The notes under the pieces were generated by a model, which worked only from the letters and a program-made list of their open reading frames with translations, made no database searches and was not told the DNA's origin. A stretch of DNA of 64,000 bases from Amoebophrya sp. A120 (Eukaryota; Sar; Dinophyceae; Syndiniales; Amoebophryaceae). The stretch is from NCBI GenBank assembly GCA_905178155.1, contig CAJINV010000003.1, positions 5,733,985 through 5,797,984 of the forward strand, in the 5' to 3' direction. Positions 1-11,165 of the stretch are shown here, piece after piece; positions within the stretch are counted from its first letter, which is position 1, and the number at the start of each line of letters is the position of its first letter. Made by a program: the position numbers and the translations under genes.

Positions 1-33
1 CCGCCTGAATACAACAATCAAACATTGTCGCAG

Positions 34-227
34 GTCTTTGGGGCATCAGCGGGTTTATCGGCAGTTACATCGGGCCGATGGCCGGCGGTAGCCTGTTGGA
101 AGTGTTCGGTGCCACGGCGAAGAAAGACCACTATTCCTACATGGGGTACTTTGCACTTCTTTCCGTCGGGGGACTCATGGCTCTCTTTTCCGCATGGGTA
201 ACGTCTTTCATCAAAAAAGCCAGGTAG
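34..227 (+). CDS. C-terminal exon of an MFS-type transporter (5' truncated)
   Basis: The window opens inside a gene. A frame running from a plausible AG acceptor at 32-33 to the TAG at 225-227 encodes about 63 residues. It contains a glycine-rich helix of the form G-x-Y-I-G-P-M-A-G-G and then a second hydrophobic stretch around YFALLSVGGLMALFSAW, and it ends in a short basic tail (FIKKAR). The GPxxGG helix is typical of late transmembrane segments of major facilitator superfamily carriers, so this is probably the last one or two helices of such a transporter. An in-frame TGA at 6-8 shows that coding does not simply extend left, so an intron must precede it. The substrate cannot be told. Confidence 0.5.
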
Positions 228-1135
228 CATTTGGTCGGGGTCCAAGACATGACAACTGCAGATGCACGCACTCTACTCGCACGCGCGCACAACGGGGTAG
301 TAGGTGTTTCGGTATTTATGGAGTCGATAAGCGGCGACTCAGAACCTCCCTGCAGCGCGAGGTCGAGCAACAGTAGACTTGGCAGTGCGCCGAAGGCTGC
401 ACGAGGTCGGGCTTCGGACTCTAAAAGTGGCGCCTTCCGGCTGCAATCAGTATCCATGAGAAACTGTCGCGGAAAGCAGAAATTGAAATGTACCAAACCG
501 TCTTGAGCAGCACACCAACGAGATGTTGACCGAACGAACACCAGTGCCGAATAAATGCATCAGCAACGCGGGGTCAGGGCGACAGCAATAAAAAATGGCT
601 CAAATGTACGAAGGACGAAGCAGACCCCGCACGACAGTCCCTGGGTGGTGACGGTAAAAGATCGGCACAACCATTATGTTGAGCAGCTTTTGAAAATTTT
701 CCACCCTTAGCGTCGCGGACTGTCGTAGAGAAAGCACCGAATGCCCCCTGTAGCGGTTGGGGAAGCCTCGTATTTGCAAATGTACATGTGTAGGAAAACG
801 AAAACGCGCAGAGAAAAAAGAAATCGACTGAGTCATCAACAGTTCTTGCATGTAAGACTTTTCAATCCGCCCTCCGACAGGGCGCTGTGACCACTGATCA
901 TCTCAACGCCTGTTCTTCTTTCTCGTGTACTTACCTCAATTGATGTGGGTTCCGCTTTGTTTCTTTTGATTCCAGAAAGAATCTTTATCGCCGCACATAA
1001 TCTGCTTGCGGCTTGCGGACAATACGCGTTGGCACTTTCTGGATCTAATCAAGGGCAACGAGGCCCTTTTGGTCAAGAACGAAAATTGATGATCTTTCCC
1101 TACTTTGGTTCGTGTTTATCGCGTTTGCGACCGTA
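228..1135. other. Intergenic, no gene seen
   Basis: Spacer between the transporter fragment and the exostosin gene. Only short overlapping frames without family resemblance occur here. No repeat, tRNA or conserved motif was recognised. Confidence 0.6.
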
Positions 1136-3583
1136 ATGTTTCCTCCGCGAGGACAGCTCGTCGATTGCGTTTTCCGAGGACTCTTCTTGCTCTCACTCGG
1201 AACAAGTGAAGTCTTTGTCGCAGCGTCCGACGGGGAAACGGAAGCACCGCACCATGAGACCCAAGCACACGGAGACCCCAGCACGGAGGAGGCTTCATCT
1301 CCTGCTGTTCCCGCACAGTATCTGGCCTGCGACAATCAAATTATCAAGGCGGGCGAAGTCGACTTCTGGGGCGAGTTTGTCGGCCCCGTCCGGCGATTCC
1401 ACCTGGACTCCGGTGTGGCGCTCAACGAGTCCCGGCAATATCACGGCTTCACGCAGAAGATCCTGGCCCTGGAAGGGCGGACCGAGCAGGTGGCGGAGGA
1501 ATGCCTGTCGGGCACCCTCGTCCTCTTTCTCCAATCCCTCGCGGCCGCCGAGCACGACTTCGGGTTGCCGCACGCGCGCGACCTGCTCCGCCTGGCACAG
1601 GATCTGTTCGCGCAAGTCGCGGGCTCCGCTTGGTTTGGTCGGGAGCTGTTTGGGTCCGGGGCGGACCACGAAACGCCGCAAAAAGGAACACGGGACTACT
1701 GGGACACGGCCGCGATCGCCCGCAGCCTGCGGCTCTTCGAGCGGGTTCTGCTCCCGGAAAGGACGCCACAGCCTGTCCTAGTCCCCGCGCCAGCAGCGGC
1801 GCTAGAGAGACGCGGTCGGCCGCTCCGCGTCTATGTCTACGAGCTACCGACGGACCCGGGAGGTGCGACGCCGAAGGAGCTGCTGCAGCAGGGACGCTAC
1901 CTTGAGGCGGTCGGACACGGGCTCAGCAACTGCCAGTTCGGCATGTACGGCACCGAGGTCGCCTTCCACCGCTACCTCCAGCAGGCGGTCGTGCGCGTGG
2001 CGCGGCCCGAAGACGCGAATTTGTTCTTCATTCCGTCCTATTTCAAGTGTATCGAGCTGCTCAACTGGGTCGACGGATTCCATCAACCGTCTGATGGCAG
2101 CGAGACGACACCTGCAAGCGACCATCCCGACGGCGCGGCGGCGCCCGCGAAAGCCCCCGCCGACCGTCCCGAAAGCCTGGTCTTGCTGCAACAAACGATG
2201 GACTTCGTCAAGCGCAGCGGGCCGTGGTTCGCGCGCAACAACGGGGCGGACCACGTGGTGCTCTTTTCGTGGGGCCGCCACCCCTGCGCCATTGCACCGG
2301 ACTGGCAAACCATTGTGGGAAAGAACGTCATCCAGCTTCAGGTGGAAGACCACTGCGAGGATCTGAACGAAAAAGGCACAGCGCCAGTTTCGACCTTTCA
2401 GGCGCACAAGGACGTGATCATCCCCGGCTACACAGACCCGTGGCGCGCCAAGGAACTCAAGCGCCAAAACCGTCGACTCGACCAACGGCGCTACCTGCTC
2501 ACCTTCCACGGCCGGTCCCCACAAAACGCCGCTTCCTACGAAAATGTGACCATACGCGGAGAAATCGTCAGCCAGTACGAAAATCTGCCGCCCGACGTGA
2601 AACCCTGGGTAGTACGTTTGAATCTACTTCACTGTTTATTGGCTTCTTGCCGTGACCGCAACATCGGTTCATATTCCTTTTCTTGATCGTACCACAGAGG
2701 CAGTTTGTCGGCCGTTTATTACAGTTGGCACTGAACCACGACTCGGCTACCATCTGGTCCCGCGGGGAAATATTCATTATCTTTTCAGGTAGCCATCGGA
2801 GGTTTCGTGGAGGACTACCACGAGCTACTGGGGCAGAGTATGTTTTGTTTGGCGCCCCGCGGTATCACACCGTGGACGATTCACCTCTACATTGCGTTCC
2901 TCGTCGGGTGCATTCCCGTCATCCTTAGTGATCATTTCCGCCTGCCGTTTTCGTCCTTCCTCGATTACGCGTCCGCCGCGGTTCGGTGGCCCGAGCAGGA
3001 TTTCTCGCTCGCAGCCCTGCTCGACCACTTGCGGAACCTTCTGGAGTCGGGGGCGGCGACGGAGTTGAAAAAGCAAGTGGACCGGCTGAGCTGTTGGTTC
3101 GACTACGATTTGTGGGACGCCGCCGACTGCTCCCCGTACCGGGGCGCCATGCGTCAGTTGCAGGACCGAGTGGACAGCTTGCCGAGAAACTTGGCGCCGT
3201 TTTCTGCAGCAGGACCACAGCACGTGAAAGGACAACTTCGAGGCAGCAGGAGCTCCTATTTGGTCGGCTTTCTTCTCTTCCATCCGCGCTTACGGAAGAC
3301 GTTCGCCACGTTACGGCCGCTAGCGGATTTCTTGGAGGTCACCGGGAAGATGGAGGACGTCATAATAGTAGCCAACGACTACCATCTCGAGGAACTGGTT
3401 ACGTTTTTCACTGAAGAAAAAGTCTCGGCGCGAATCGCGGTGCTGGTCCAGTTCTTCCCACTTGGGGTGGCCGACGGCTACCGTGCCCGGCTAGCGGACC
3501 GAGGGACGGTAGAAGCCGGGGTCCCGCAAATCGTTGGCGTCATAACGGATCTGGGTGCATTTGAAGAGCCCAGCGGGGTGTAA
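1136..3583 (+). CDS. Exostosin-family (GT47-like) glycosyltransferase, two exons
   Basis: Exons 1136-2608 and 2789-3583 join in phase 0 across a GT-AG intron (gtagta...cag|GTAGCC) and give about 755 residues. I start at the ATG at 1136. It is followed by a hydrophobic segment (VFRGLFLLSLGTSEVF) that could be a signal anchor for the Golgi, as usual for these type II enzymes. The GT47 region follows: LRVYVYELP, the CQFGMYGTEVAFHRYL segment, EDANLFFIPSY, DHVVLFSWGRHPC, KDVIIPGY, YLLTFHGRSP, then FCLAPRGITPWTIHLY and GCIPVILSDHFRLPF in exon 2. GT47 enzymes transfer sugars onto glycans in the secretory pathway; the donor and acceptor cannot be inferred. The last about 130 residues match nothing I recognise. 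The stop TAA at 3581-3583 lies inside a GTAAGT donor-like string starting at 3580, so a further 3' exon is possible. Confidence 0.85.
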
Positions 3584-4568
3584 GTACCAACAGAGTGTAG
3601 TTATATCGACGACGTCCTTAGTGCATTGTATGCTTTAGTATTTGCATGAAGGACAACGAAAATTGTTTAGAATGGTAGGATGATAATTGTTCGTCGCTTT
3701 TCAACACATCTAACGACCACACGGAAGTAACAGCAAGAGAACAGCGCGCGCGTTTTTACCGTCGATGAGGTTTCCACCACATTGAGATTACTCGGTTTCG
3801 GCTAATAAACGTTCCCCCTCTGCTCTCGTTCCTCTCGTCTCGTATTGATCGACGCAAGTCAGTTTGTTGTCGTGAGCGCACCTGATCGTACGTGCTAAAG
3901 TTAGTATCGGTACAGCGAGCGTTCTACTCCACTCGTCTACGCTTATTGACCTTGCTTGACGTTTGTTTCTGCGTCCTGGAAGCACGGCGCTCGTGAAGCG
4001 ATTTTGATAAAGATCGGTGCACTTCTAGTGTTCTTCGAGAAAAAAAGGGAGAACAGATCGACTCCTGACTTAGCTGTACTACTTGCATCAACGGACCCAC
4101 GATGATCGCATCAAATGTAGCACGAGAAGATGTTGTTCGAGGAAACGGGCTCCATTTTTTTCACTTATTTGCTTTTCAAAATTTTCTGCACCAGGACCTC
4201 TTGATGCTTGCCGCCCCAGACACATAGCACCCATTCGAAAGCACTTTTTGGTAAGATCGGACTTGTCACCCTTTACTCCCTGCAGTAAACAAGAACACAA
4301 TGCAAATTTTGTTTACTCTTTAGTGCACATGTATAGCCACACACGAATATTATAGAAGGTAGTCCTATTCTGTGAATGACATCAAGATAGGCCAATCTCA
4401 AAGCATTCACGGTCAGCTGCTACCGGTGACAGGGACAAGATAGAAGCTTTCTCCTCCTTTCGAACCACGTGAAGTAGCTGGCTCACTCTTTAACAGACTT
4501 AGAACGGACTCGACACATTCCGACGCTAGGCCGGGCGATTTTGGGCGACCGGAAATAAAGACCGCAGG
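3584..4568. other. Intergenic, no gene seen
   Basis: AT-richer spacer between the exostosin and YKT6 genes. It could hold a 3' exon of the exostosin gene if the GTAAGT at 3580 is a donor, but I could not identify one. Confidence 0.5.
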
Positions 4569-5617
4569 ATGCGGTTGGTAAGTCTCAAAATATGGAAGTA
4601 CCAGGAGGGCCAGTCCCTGCAGCTCTGCGATTTTGAAAATCTGCAGTTCATTCAGTTCTTCCAGCGAAGCACGGCACGGGAGCAACTTCAGTTCCATTCC
4701 AGAACAATTGTGGACCACACCGAGCCAGGAAAAAGACAGACAGTAAAGCTGGAAGGCAACGTCGGTACTTTTACACTTTGCCCTTATTCTGATGTCTTCT
4801 ATATCTTTAAAGCTGCCGGCTTTCGGCCGAAGCGAAAACGCAGTCTAGTGGAACATGTGCGACCCCGGCCGGCTGCCGCTATTGCTTATGCTCGTTTTTG
4901 CTTCGCCTGATCCGCTCTTCGATCGGGCATGACCATCTTCAAATCTGTGTTGCGAATGATGTACTTAGTAGTACTTTTTGCCCAATCAGAAATGACGAAC
5001 AAAACTCCATAGGCTATTGCCACACGTGGATTCACCCGAGTGGGGTCGCCTGCACTGCGGTAACGGACAATGAATACCCCCTGCGCGTCGCGTACACACT
5101 GATCTCCGACGCCATTACCGCCTTTCTGAAGCAGTACCCGAACAATGAGGCTTCGCGCCAGACGGCAGACACCAGCATGCCCTTCCAGGAGGGGCAAGCA
5201 CTCTTCGACAAATTTCAAAATCCAGACGAGGCGGATAAAATAACCAAGATCGAAAAGGAGCTGGACGAGGTATCTTAATAGCAGGGATAAGTATTCATCA
5301 GTTTGATCTTCGCTGTTCTACTTTTTCCGGCAAGAGGACATGACCTGAAGCCGCACGACATGGGTTTATATGTTTTTGTTGCTTTGAAGATTATGATTAG
5401 TGTCCGGCTGCGGTCGCGACGTATTTAAGGATCAATTTGATCGTGCATCTCACTCGTACAGGTAAAGGCGACCGTCATAAAAAGCATGGATGACATTCTG
5501 AAGCGGGGTGAGAATCTTGATAGCCTGATGCAGAAGAGCGGCGACCTTTCAGCGACATCTTACCAGTTCTACAAGACGGCACAAAAAAACAACCAATGCT
5601 GTAGCAGCTTTTCATGA
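4569..5617 (+). CDS. YKT6: YKT6-like longin R-SNARE, three exons
   Basis: Exons 4569-4764, 5013-5269 and 5462-5617 give about 202 residues, close to the usual 198-200 of Ykt6. The longin domain is clear: MRLVSLKIW, QFIQFFQRST, RQTVKLEG, then TDNEYPLRVAYTL after the first intron. FQNPDEADKITKIEKELDEV leads into the SNARE helix, whose exon 3 part reads DDILKRGENLDSLMQKS with the central arginine, then FYKTAQKNNQCC. Ykt6 is a membrane-anchor-free SNARE for Golgi, vacuole and autophagosome fusion that is lipidated on its C-terminal cysteines. Here the protein ends CCSSFS, so neither cysteine is at position -4 of a CAAX box. The first intron boundary is uncertain by a few bases (GTACTT or an upstream donor). 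The second intron is gtatct...cag|GTAAAG. Confidence 0.9.
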
Positions 5618-6136
5618 ACACGAGGATCAATCTTCCGATCCGCGAAAGGCCCCCACCCTCCGTCCGCCTCGCGGAGTTTTGTGACCCCCCCTCACCAGTA
5701 TGACATGCTAGTTGCGACTATCTGGAGCGAATCTGTCGACCTGCTAAAAACGACCCGACTTTTCCTTTTGGCATCGCCGCGGAAAGAATGAATGCAAAGC
5801 GACGGCAGTTCGCGTTCTGGCTTCACAATGCCCTCCAAACGGTCCCTTTCAGAAGCTCACAGCTGTGAGGACCTTTAGGTGTTGCGTCGTAGAGCCAGCG
5901 CGCTCGGCTGCACACGTGAAGATCCAGCGAATTTGTTATCTGAGACAAATGTGCCTTTCGCTATATAAGAAAGATGTTGATCAGTTCGCGATTCTTCTCG
6001 CAGGGTGTTCATGGTTTGAAAACTGCTATTTTGCGTTTTAGTTCAGGCTCGGGGTTTTCTTGTCTTGCTTTCGTATAGCAGAATCTGGGTTCCTTAGCTT
6101 TTTTCACAGTGCCACCTCTCGTTCCGCCAACAATAG
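5618..6136. other. Intergenic, no gene seen
   Basis: Spacer downstream of YKT6. No frame of interest, repeat or RNA gene was recognised. Confidence 0.6.
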
Positions 6137-8657
6137 ATGCAAAAAGAATTGGAGGCCGTTCTTCCGAACATCAGACTCGAGAACGCAATGTCGAGATCTG
6201 AGGATCATTCCGCCTCTTGTCCACATCCCATTCGGCGCGTTTATTTTGTGCGCTATGCGTTTTCCGAGTGGAAGGAGTGCCCTCTGGATCCGCTCGTTGT
6301 GGAGCTGCAGTGCTATAAAAAGATCTTTGAGGACAGCGCGTCGCTGCAACAAGTGGGTCTAAGTGAATCGGTAAGCAGGGCGTCAGAATATCATAATAAG
6401 TTCAAAGATGAGTTCGGTACTTGGAACGCGCTCGCCTCGTTTTACCGGACCGTCGAGCTTTGTCCCACTGCCTACCCGTCACAATTCGAGTTTGACGAGG
6501 GGACAGGACAATGCGCGGCGGTCGCGCTGCCCTACTGCAAGACCACTTGGACCACGTCAGAACAGAGACCGGAGCAAGCTACTCCTACCGCGAACGGTAG
6601 TTCCCGGCGCCACAGCGTGGCGGTCCTCTCGCGCGCAAATCTGTACACGCAGCTGCTCCCTTCCATCTCTGCTACGGAAATCAGCGTCTCGGCTGCAGAA
6701 GCGAGTTCTGCACCAGCGTCGGAAGATCGTCGCGCCCCTAGTATAGAAGTGCTGCGAAATGTAGAGGCCGAGCGGACGGAAAGCACGCGCCTGCGCGAGT
6801 CGCTGCTGCTGGAGCTGATTATCCTGATTAAAAGCGTACCCGCGACCTTGTAGTCTTAGTCAAGATCATGGGACCTCTGCTGCACAAATCCAGCAGTTTC
6901 TGGCGTCGCGCATGAAAAGTGGCAGTGCCGATTAGCCAAAATAGCCTCATCAAAGAGCCATCTGCAGGTTGTCCTGTATTTACAGCATTACGAATGCTAA
7001 AAAATTAACAGGAATAATCCCCCTGGGGGGCTACAGCATTTATTACCACACCACACAGCGTTCCTCCAGACGCAAGAACTCTGCATCACACACCCTGCGG
7101 TCGGTGCTTACGTTTTTCCTCAGGATGCTGATCCGCACGGATTTAGCTGCAGCGGTGACGTCGCTTTGCTGGGGCCACGATCGGTTGTTCCAGAAAGCCG
7201 TCGCGCCGGCCGTGAATCGCAGCCTCCCGCATTGGGTGCACGCCCGGTGGCACGCGTGGACGCGCAAGGTGGAGGTGCGCAGGAAAGTGGGCGCCGCCTT
7301 TGTTTCGTCAAGAACTTCTTCCTCTTTTGCCGCAGCGCCATCTTCTACTTCCAATGGGACTCGTCCTCAGGCGGGGGGCCAGCGGTACCTTAACCTTATG
7401 CTTGCACAGCGGGTCGCGGACCTTTTGCGCCACGTAGCGAAGCCGCACCTTTCGATCGTGCTGGACCTGGCGCTCTTCTCCGTCTTGCACGTGCTGTTTC
7501 AGTATCAAATGCAAAAATGTCTGGATCTGGAATGCTGACGGGTTTGTCATGCATATTTTGCATGACCCAGGATGTCTGTAATGCACGACCGAGCATCACA
7601 GATTTTTAGAGGGCTTCCTGATGCCTACTCCGCATGACAAATGCCCTCCCCGCGTAGCACAAACTAGACTCCTCTTGCTGGTCATGCAATGCAGAGTCCA
7701 AAGTTAGCATCACAAGTTCCAACCTTCCAGAGCCAGACATTTTTGCAATTCATATTCAGTGTCTGCGGAAAACCGGACTGTACCTCCCGTCGCCCGACAT
7801 GGAGGCTATCCTGTGCAAAAGTATCGTACTCGTATAAATGCTAATGCAAGTGTTGCATTACAAATCTTGTTCCCAGGGCAAATCTGCATTACAAATCTTG
7901 TTTCTCATGCTGAGGAAATTTGTAATGCATTTATACGAGTACGATACTTTTGCAATTCATAGAGGTTTCCGAGCAGCGATCGCATGGGTCCAAGCAGCGC
8001 GGCGGGAACAGACGAAGCCCTGCCACACTGCACTCCGCCTACGCGCAGCGGCAGGCGCGGCGGCAGCACAGGATGCAGCAGGAGGTAAAAAAGAATGAAA
8101 GTTGGCTCGTACTGCGGGACCAGGTGGTGGTGCCGTGGGCGAGTTTTTACGAAACAATGGCAAAGTCACTGTCCTGCGGGACCACGAGTTCTGGTGCAAC
8201 AAGGTCAAAAATATCGTCTACCACTGCGCCTGGATTTTCAGGCAGCGCGGGTGGCAGTAGTAAAATTGATACCTTCATCCCGGTGAGAAATGCTTGGTCC
8301 ACTTTCTTCAGCTGGAGACGCGGGCTGGCGTGGTGGTGGTCGTTGGAGCACACCGCCGAAGACAGTTGTGACTCGTCTTCTTCGGACGAGTGGTTGGCGG
8401 AAGAAAAAAACAGCCCACGAGACGGCGCTTGGAATCATTCAAACTCGCAGCAACTGTCTAGCACCAGCAAGCTCGATCTTCTGCCTGCGTGGGTCATTCC
8501 CCGCGCCACCGCACTGTGTCAATCGGGAAGCGTTTGGCTTTTTGCTATCACGGCCTTGAGTCTGCGTCTGGTGTCGCTCGGGAAAACACCCCTTGCAATA
8601 GATCAAATTTTTAGCATAGAGGAAAACGAATCGGAAGCGGAGGAGGATCCGGGATGA
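6137..8657 (+). CDS. Unknown membrane protein interrupted by two introner elements
   Basis: Best model: exons 6137-6849, about 7037-7502, 7760-7804 and 7965-8657, roughly 638 residues. The first junction (gtagtc donor, several possible AG acceptors between 6967 and 7036) is tentative, so 6137-6853 could be a separate gene. The other two junctions are introner elements A1 and B1, whose removal keeps one frame open to the stop at 8655-8657. Hydrophobic stretches occur at LLLELIILI, HLSIVLDLALFSVLHVLFQ and VWLFAITALSLRLVSL, suggesting a membrane protein. The middle contains a basic, glutamine/arginine-rich segment (YAQRQARRQHRMQQE) and the C-terminus is acidic. No domain was recognised. The exon between the two introners is only 45 bp (15 codons). 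Confidence 0.5.
7503..7754 (+). mobile_element. Introner element A1 (family A), spliced as an intron
   Basis: A 252-bp insertion starting TATCAAATGCAAAAATGTC. Its end is the near-perfect inverted repeat (CCAGACATTTTTGCAATTCATA). It is flanked by a 5-bp direct repeat TTCAG (7498-7502 and 7755-7759). Removing 7503-7759 joins ...CTGTTTCAG to TGTCTGCGG in frame, while read-through meets a stop at 7536-7538. No register gives GT-AG; the nearest are TA-AG and GT-CA. Internal blocks GCATCACAGATTTT, CCGCATGACAAAT and GCATCACAAGTT recur in the other family A copies. Confidence 0.85.
7807..7961 (+). mobile_element. Introner element B1 (family B), fold-back intron
   Basis: A 155-bp insertion starting TATCC and ending TTCATA. 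Its arms are a perfect 27-bp inverted repeat (7814-7840 against 7928-7954), so the transcript can form a long hairpin. Flanks are GAGGC (7802-7806) and GAGGT (7962-7966), a 5-bp duplication with one mismatch. Excision as a GC-AG intron (7805-7964) gives GAG|GTT and keeps the frame. The interior has two direct copies of GCATTACAAATCTTGTT and one inverted TTTGTAATGC. Confidence 0.8.
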
Positions 8658-9228
8658 TGCCGGGATTGCTCACGTTGGAATTAGTGAGTGAACAAATGCG
8701 ACAGGATCGCGACCATTTATGAACTTCAACTTCACAGGAACAACTGATCTTTTTATGCCCGGCCGGTTAAGATTTTATGTAAACCGGCAAGGATGAAGCC
8801 GTGCGTTCATGTTCTGGAAATACGAGCAGCACAGCTCGCGGCACACACAGTGCATTTGTCTGACGGGGCAGAGACCGGGAAAATCGAACAATCCACTTCG
8901 TAAAGTCGGTGGGGATTGCGATTGAATTGGCGCGTCTGTGTCGTTCTTTCTTCGGTGAGCACAATTATACTCAAATCGTGTGGGACTGGGGTGGGGAAAT
9001 ACACTCGCACCGGACTCGTGCCTAGGCATCGCTGATGAATGTACCGTTCTTGCGTGCCAAGACACACACTTTGTCGTGAACCACTAAGGTAAAGGGCACG
9101 GCATCCGCAAAACTGACTATGCGCAGAAAGCGTATTACGGACACAAGTTGTAAGGAAATCGAAATCATCTGCAGCACGATCTGCGAAAGTGGCCGTTTGT
9201 TTATATTCGAAAGAGAACCACGAGCGCC
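8658..9228. other. Intergenic, no gene seen
   Basis: Spacer ahead of the type II membrane protein gene. Nothing recognisable on either strand. Confidence 0.6.
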
Positions 9229-10698
9229 ATGCCGAGCCTGAGCAGCAAGCGAAAAACTGAAACCAGTACTCCGCGCACGACGAATGCCGGCCGCACCCCT
9301 CGTGCGCAGGTCCGCACCCCACGCGCGAAGACACCCCGCACGGCACGGTCCGCCACGAGAACTCCCCGCCCACGGCCTGTCGAATTGAAAGAACACACCA
9401 CGTCTGCCTTCCCGCTTTCTAAAAAAGCAGGAGCGGGCGCAACACCGCGAGCCGTTCTCGTCTCCGGTAAAGCTGGTGACGTGGTTTCCGGAAGATTGCA
9501 GCAGCTTTGTTCATCTCGGCAAAAGTTGTTCGGTACTATCGTGGTGATGTTGCTTGCCGCACTTTCTGTGCTCGTCGTCTACCAGTTCTTGTTCCTGGCA
9601 GTGCAATCTACGCCGCTTTCTACGCTCGAAGCGCAGCTGCTTTCCGCACCAAAGACAGCGCGCAGTTGTGGTCCGACGCTAGTGACGGACGCGGAGCGCC
9701 TCCGACGACTGTTCACCGACCGATTTCTGCGACTGGAGCCCGTTTTGGGGACAGATCTTTTCCGCTCAGCCTGGCAGTGCGATGCGGAGCAGCATTCGAG
9801 GCACGGGCGCTTGCACGAGTTTGCCGACCTATACGAGACTGAGGAAGCGAGGGCGAGTAGCGATCGTGCATCCACTATCTGCAGCAACACGACTACTAGT
9901 GCGTTACCGCTCGTTGCCCACGCTTTGCGTCGCCGCATGCGGGTGTACAGCTCAGCGGAAGAAGTAGAAGAAACGTCTGGCCCCGTGGTCTTTGTGGTGG
10001 AGAATTTGCTGTCGCCCCGCGAGACGAGATTGTTACGAGAGTTGAGCACAAGCAAAACCGATGCGCCAGCTGGACCGCAGCGCGCAACCGCGCAGAGTTT
10101 TCAGGTTGGCAAAATGCCGGCGTGGTATCGGCGAGTGCTGCTCGTTGCTCAAGCACTTGCGGAACTGTACAAGAACGCAGGCGGAACGAATACTAGTGAA
10201 AGTAATCCAGCAACAAGGAGTTTTACGAAGAATAATGTCGTGGCTCTTGCCAACTCATCCTCGTCGTCGCCCGGAAGCGCATCAAGCCCGGTCTGTCACC
10301 GGAGGAGCATTTCGTGGTCTCTGAACACTGCAAGTTTCAAGAAGCGAACAGTTGACGCTGTTGCGAAGACGAGACGGGGCGAACAACGCATGAAGCCGAA
10401 GACATGGTCGGGGTTCAGTCCCGGCTTGCTGGCGGGCTATTTTGAAGAAAGAAGTGAGGAAGAGGAACTCGGCGATTGGGATGTCAGCTTTCAAATGATA
10501 CTTGCAAAATCGTGGCTTCCGCGCAAGCGCTTGATCCCGAATGGCGCGGTTACCTTTTTCCTCGGAAGAGTTGCTGGGCATAGTGGCAGTTTTTCCGAAA
10601 GGCACCAACGGGGCTTCCATTCACCCGGCGACTTCGTTCTCCGCGGCTACCTGCATCCTGCCCGGCCGGCGGAGGAACCGGGCTCTGAAGATCGATAA
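9229..10698 (+). CDS. Type II membrane protein, possible prolyl-4-hydroxylase-like start
   Basis: A single open frame of 489 residues from an ATG at 9229. The first about 60 residues are a Thr/Pro/Arg-rich basic tail with repeated TPR(A/T) triplets. One transmembrane helix (IVVMLLAALSVLVVYQFLFLAV, about residues 103-125) follows, so the bulk is probably lumenal. A segment GPVVFVVENLLSPRETRLLREL (about residues 251-272) resembles the opening beta-strand and helix of 2-oxoglutarate/Fe(II) prolyl 4-hydroxylases. I cannot find a convincing HxD...H iron triad afterwards. The 3' third may contain an undetected intron or frame change: the +1 frame from 10541 also stays open and reads more like an enzyme. 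Treat the hydroxylase assignment as a weak guess. Confidence 0.5.
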   Translation: MPSLSSKRKTETSTPRTTNAGRTPRAQVRTPRAKTPRTARSATRTPRPRPVELKEHTTSAFPLSKKAGAGATPRAVLVSGKAGDVVSGRLQQLCSSRQKLFGTIVVMLLAALSVLVVYQFLFLAVQSTPLSTLEAQLLSAPKTARSCGPTLVTDAERLRRLFTDRFLRLEPVLGTDLFRSAWQCDAEQHSRHGRLHEFADLYETEEARASSDRASTICSNTTTSALPLVAHALRRRMRVYSSAEEVEETSGPVVFVVENLLSPRETRLLRELSTSKTDAPAGPQRATAQSFQVGKMPAWYRRVLLVAQALAELYKNAGGTNTSESNPATRSFTKNNVVALANSSSSSPGSASSPVCHRRSISWSLNTASFKKRTVDAVAKTRRGEQRMKPKTWSGFSPGLLAGYFEERSEEEELGDWDVSFQMILAKSWLPRKRLIPNGAVTFFLGRVAGHSGSFSERHQRGFHSPGDFVLRGYLHPARPAEEPGSEDR

Positions 10699-11165
10699 TC
10701 AAGCGCTGCGGGGTCAAGTTTTACAGCAGTGAGAGAGAGATATCGATCAGCTTTTCCATCATCAATGGCACCTCCTATTGTTTCGAAGAAAATTTTGGTT
10801 CCAGATCCCGAAAGAAAGATCTCCAGATTCATGTACACCTCATTTTAGGAACACTGTTGCAAAAATTGAATCCGGTATCTACACCGGGGCTGCTCCCCTC
10901 CTAGCCATGTTGAAGGGGTCCATCGGCGACGTCGTGCGTTTTCAATTTCCTCTTTTGAACTAAACAGCGCAAACTGGCACGCAAAACTTGAGTGCGGTTT
11001 CCATAATTGTGAACTTCTTCGCTTCATCTCGCCTTGCCGAGGAGCGCGACGAGCGATAGAAATACTTACGTAAACAGTATACACAAGTAGTACTAAACCT
11101 TACTTCTTTCCGAGACCCGCCCATTGCGACCGCGTATAATTTAGTACTATCCACCCATTCTAACC
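10699..11165. other. Intergenic, no gene seen
   Basis: Spacer ahead of the ParA-like gene. It starts with a short GA run (about 10732-10740). Nothing else was recognised. Confidence 0.6.

Noticed and set aside
585-610. TGGCTCAA string resembling part of the dinoflagellate spliced leader
   Set aside because: Only eight contiguous bases match the known leader end and the flanks differ. It is too short to call a spliced-leader gene or relict.
7807-7961. CRISPR-like or bacterial repeat array
   Set aside because: The repeats are an inverted-arm element within a eukaryotic gene. There are no spaced identical repeats or cas genes.
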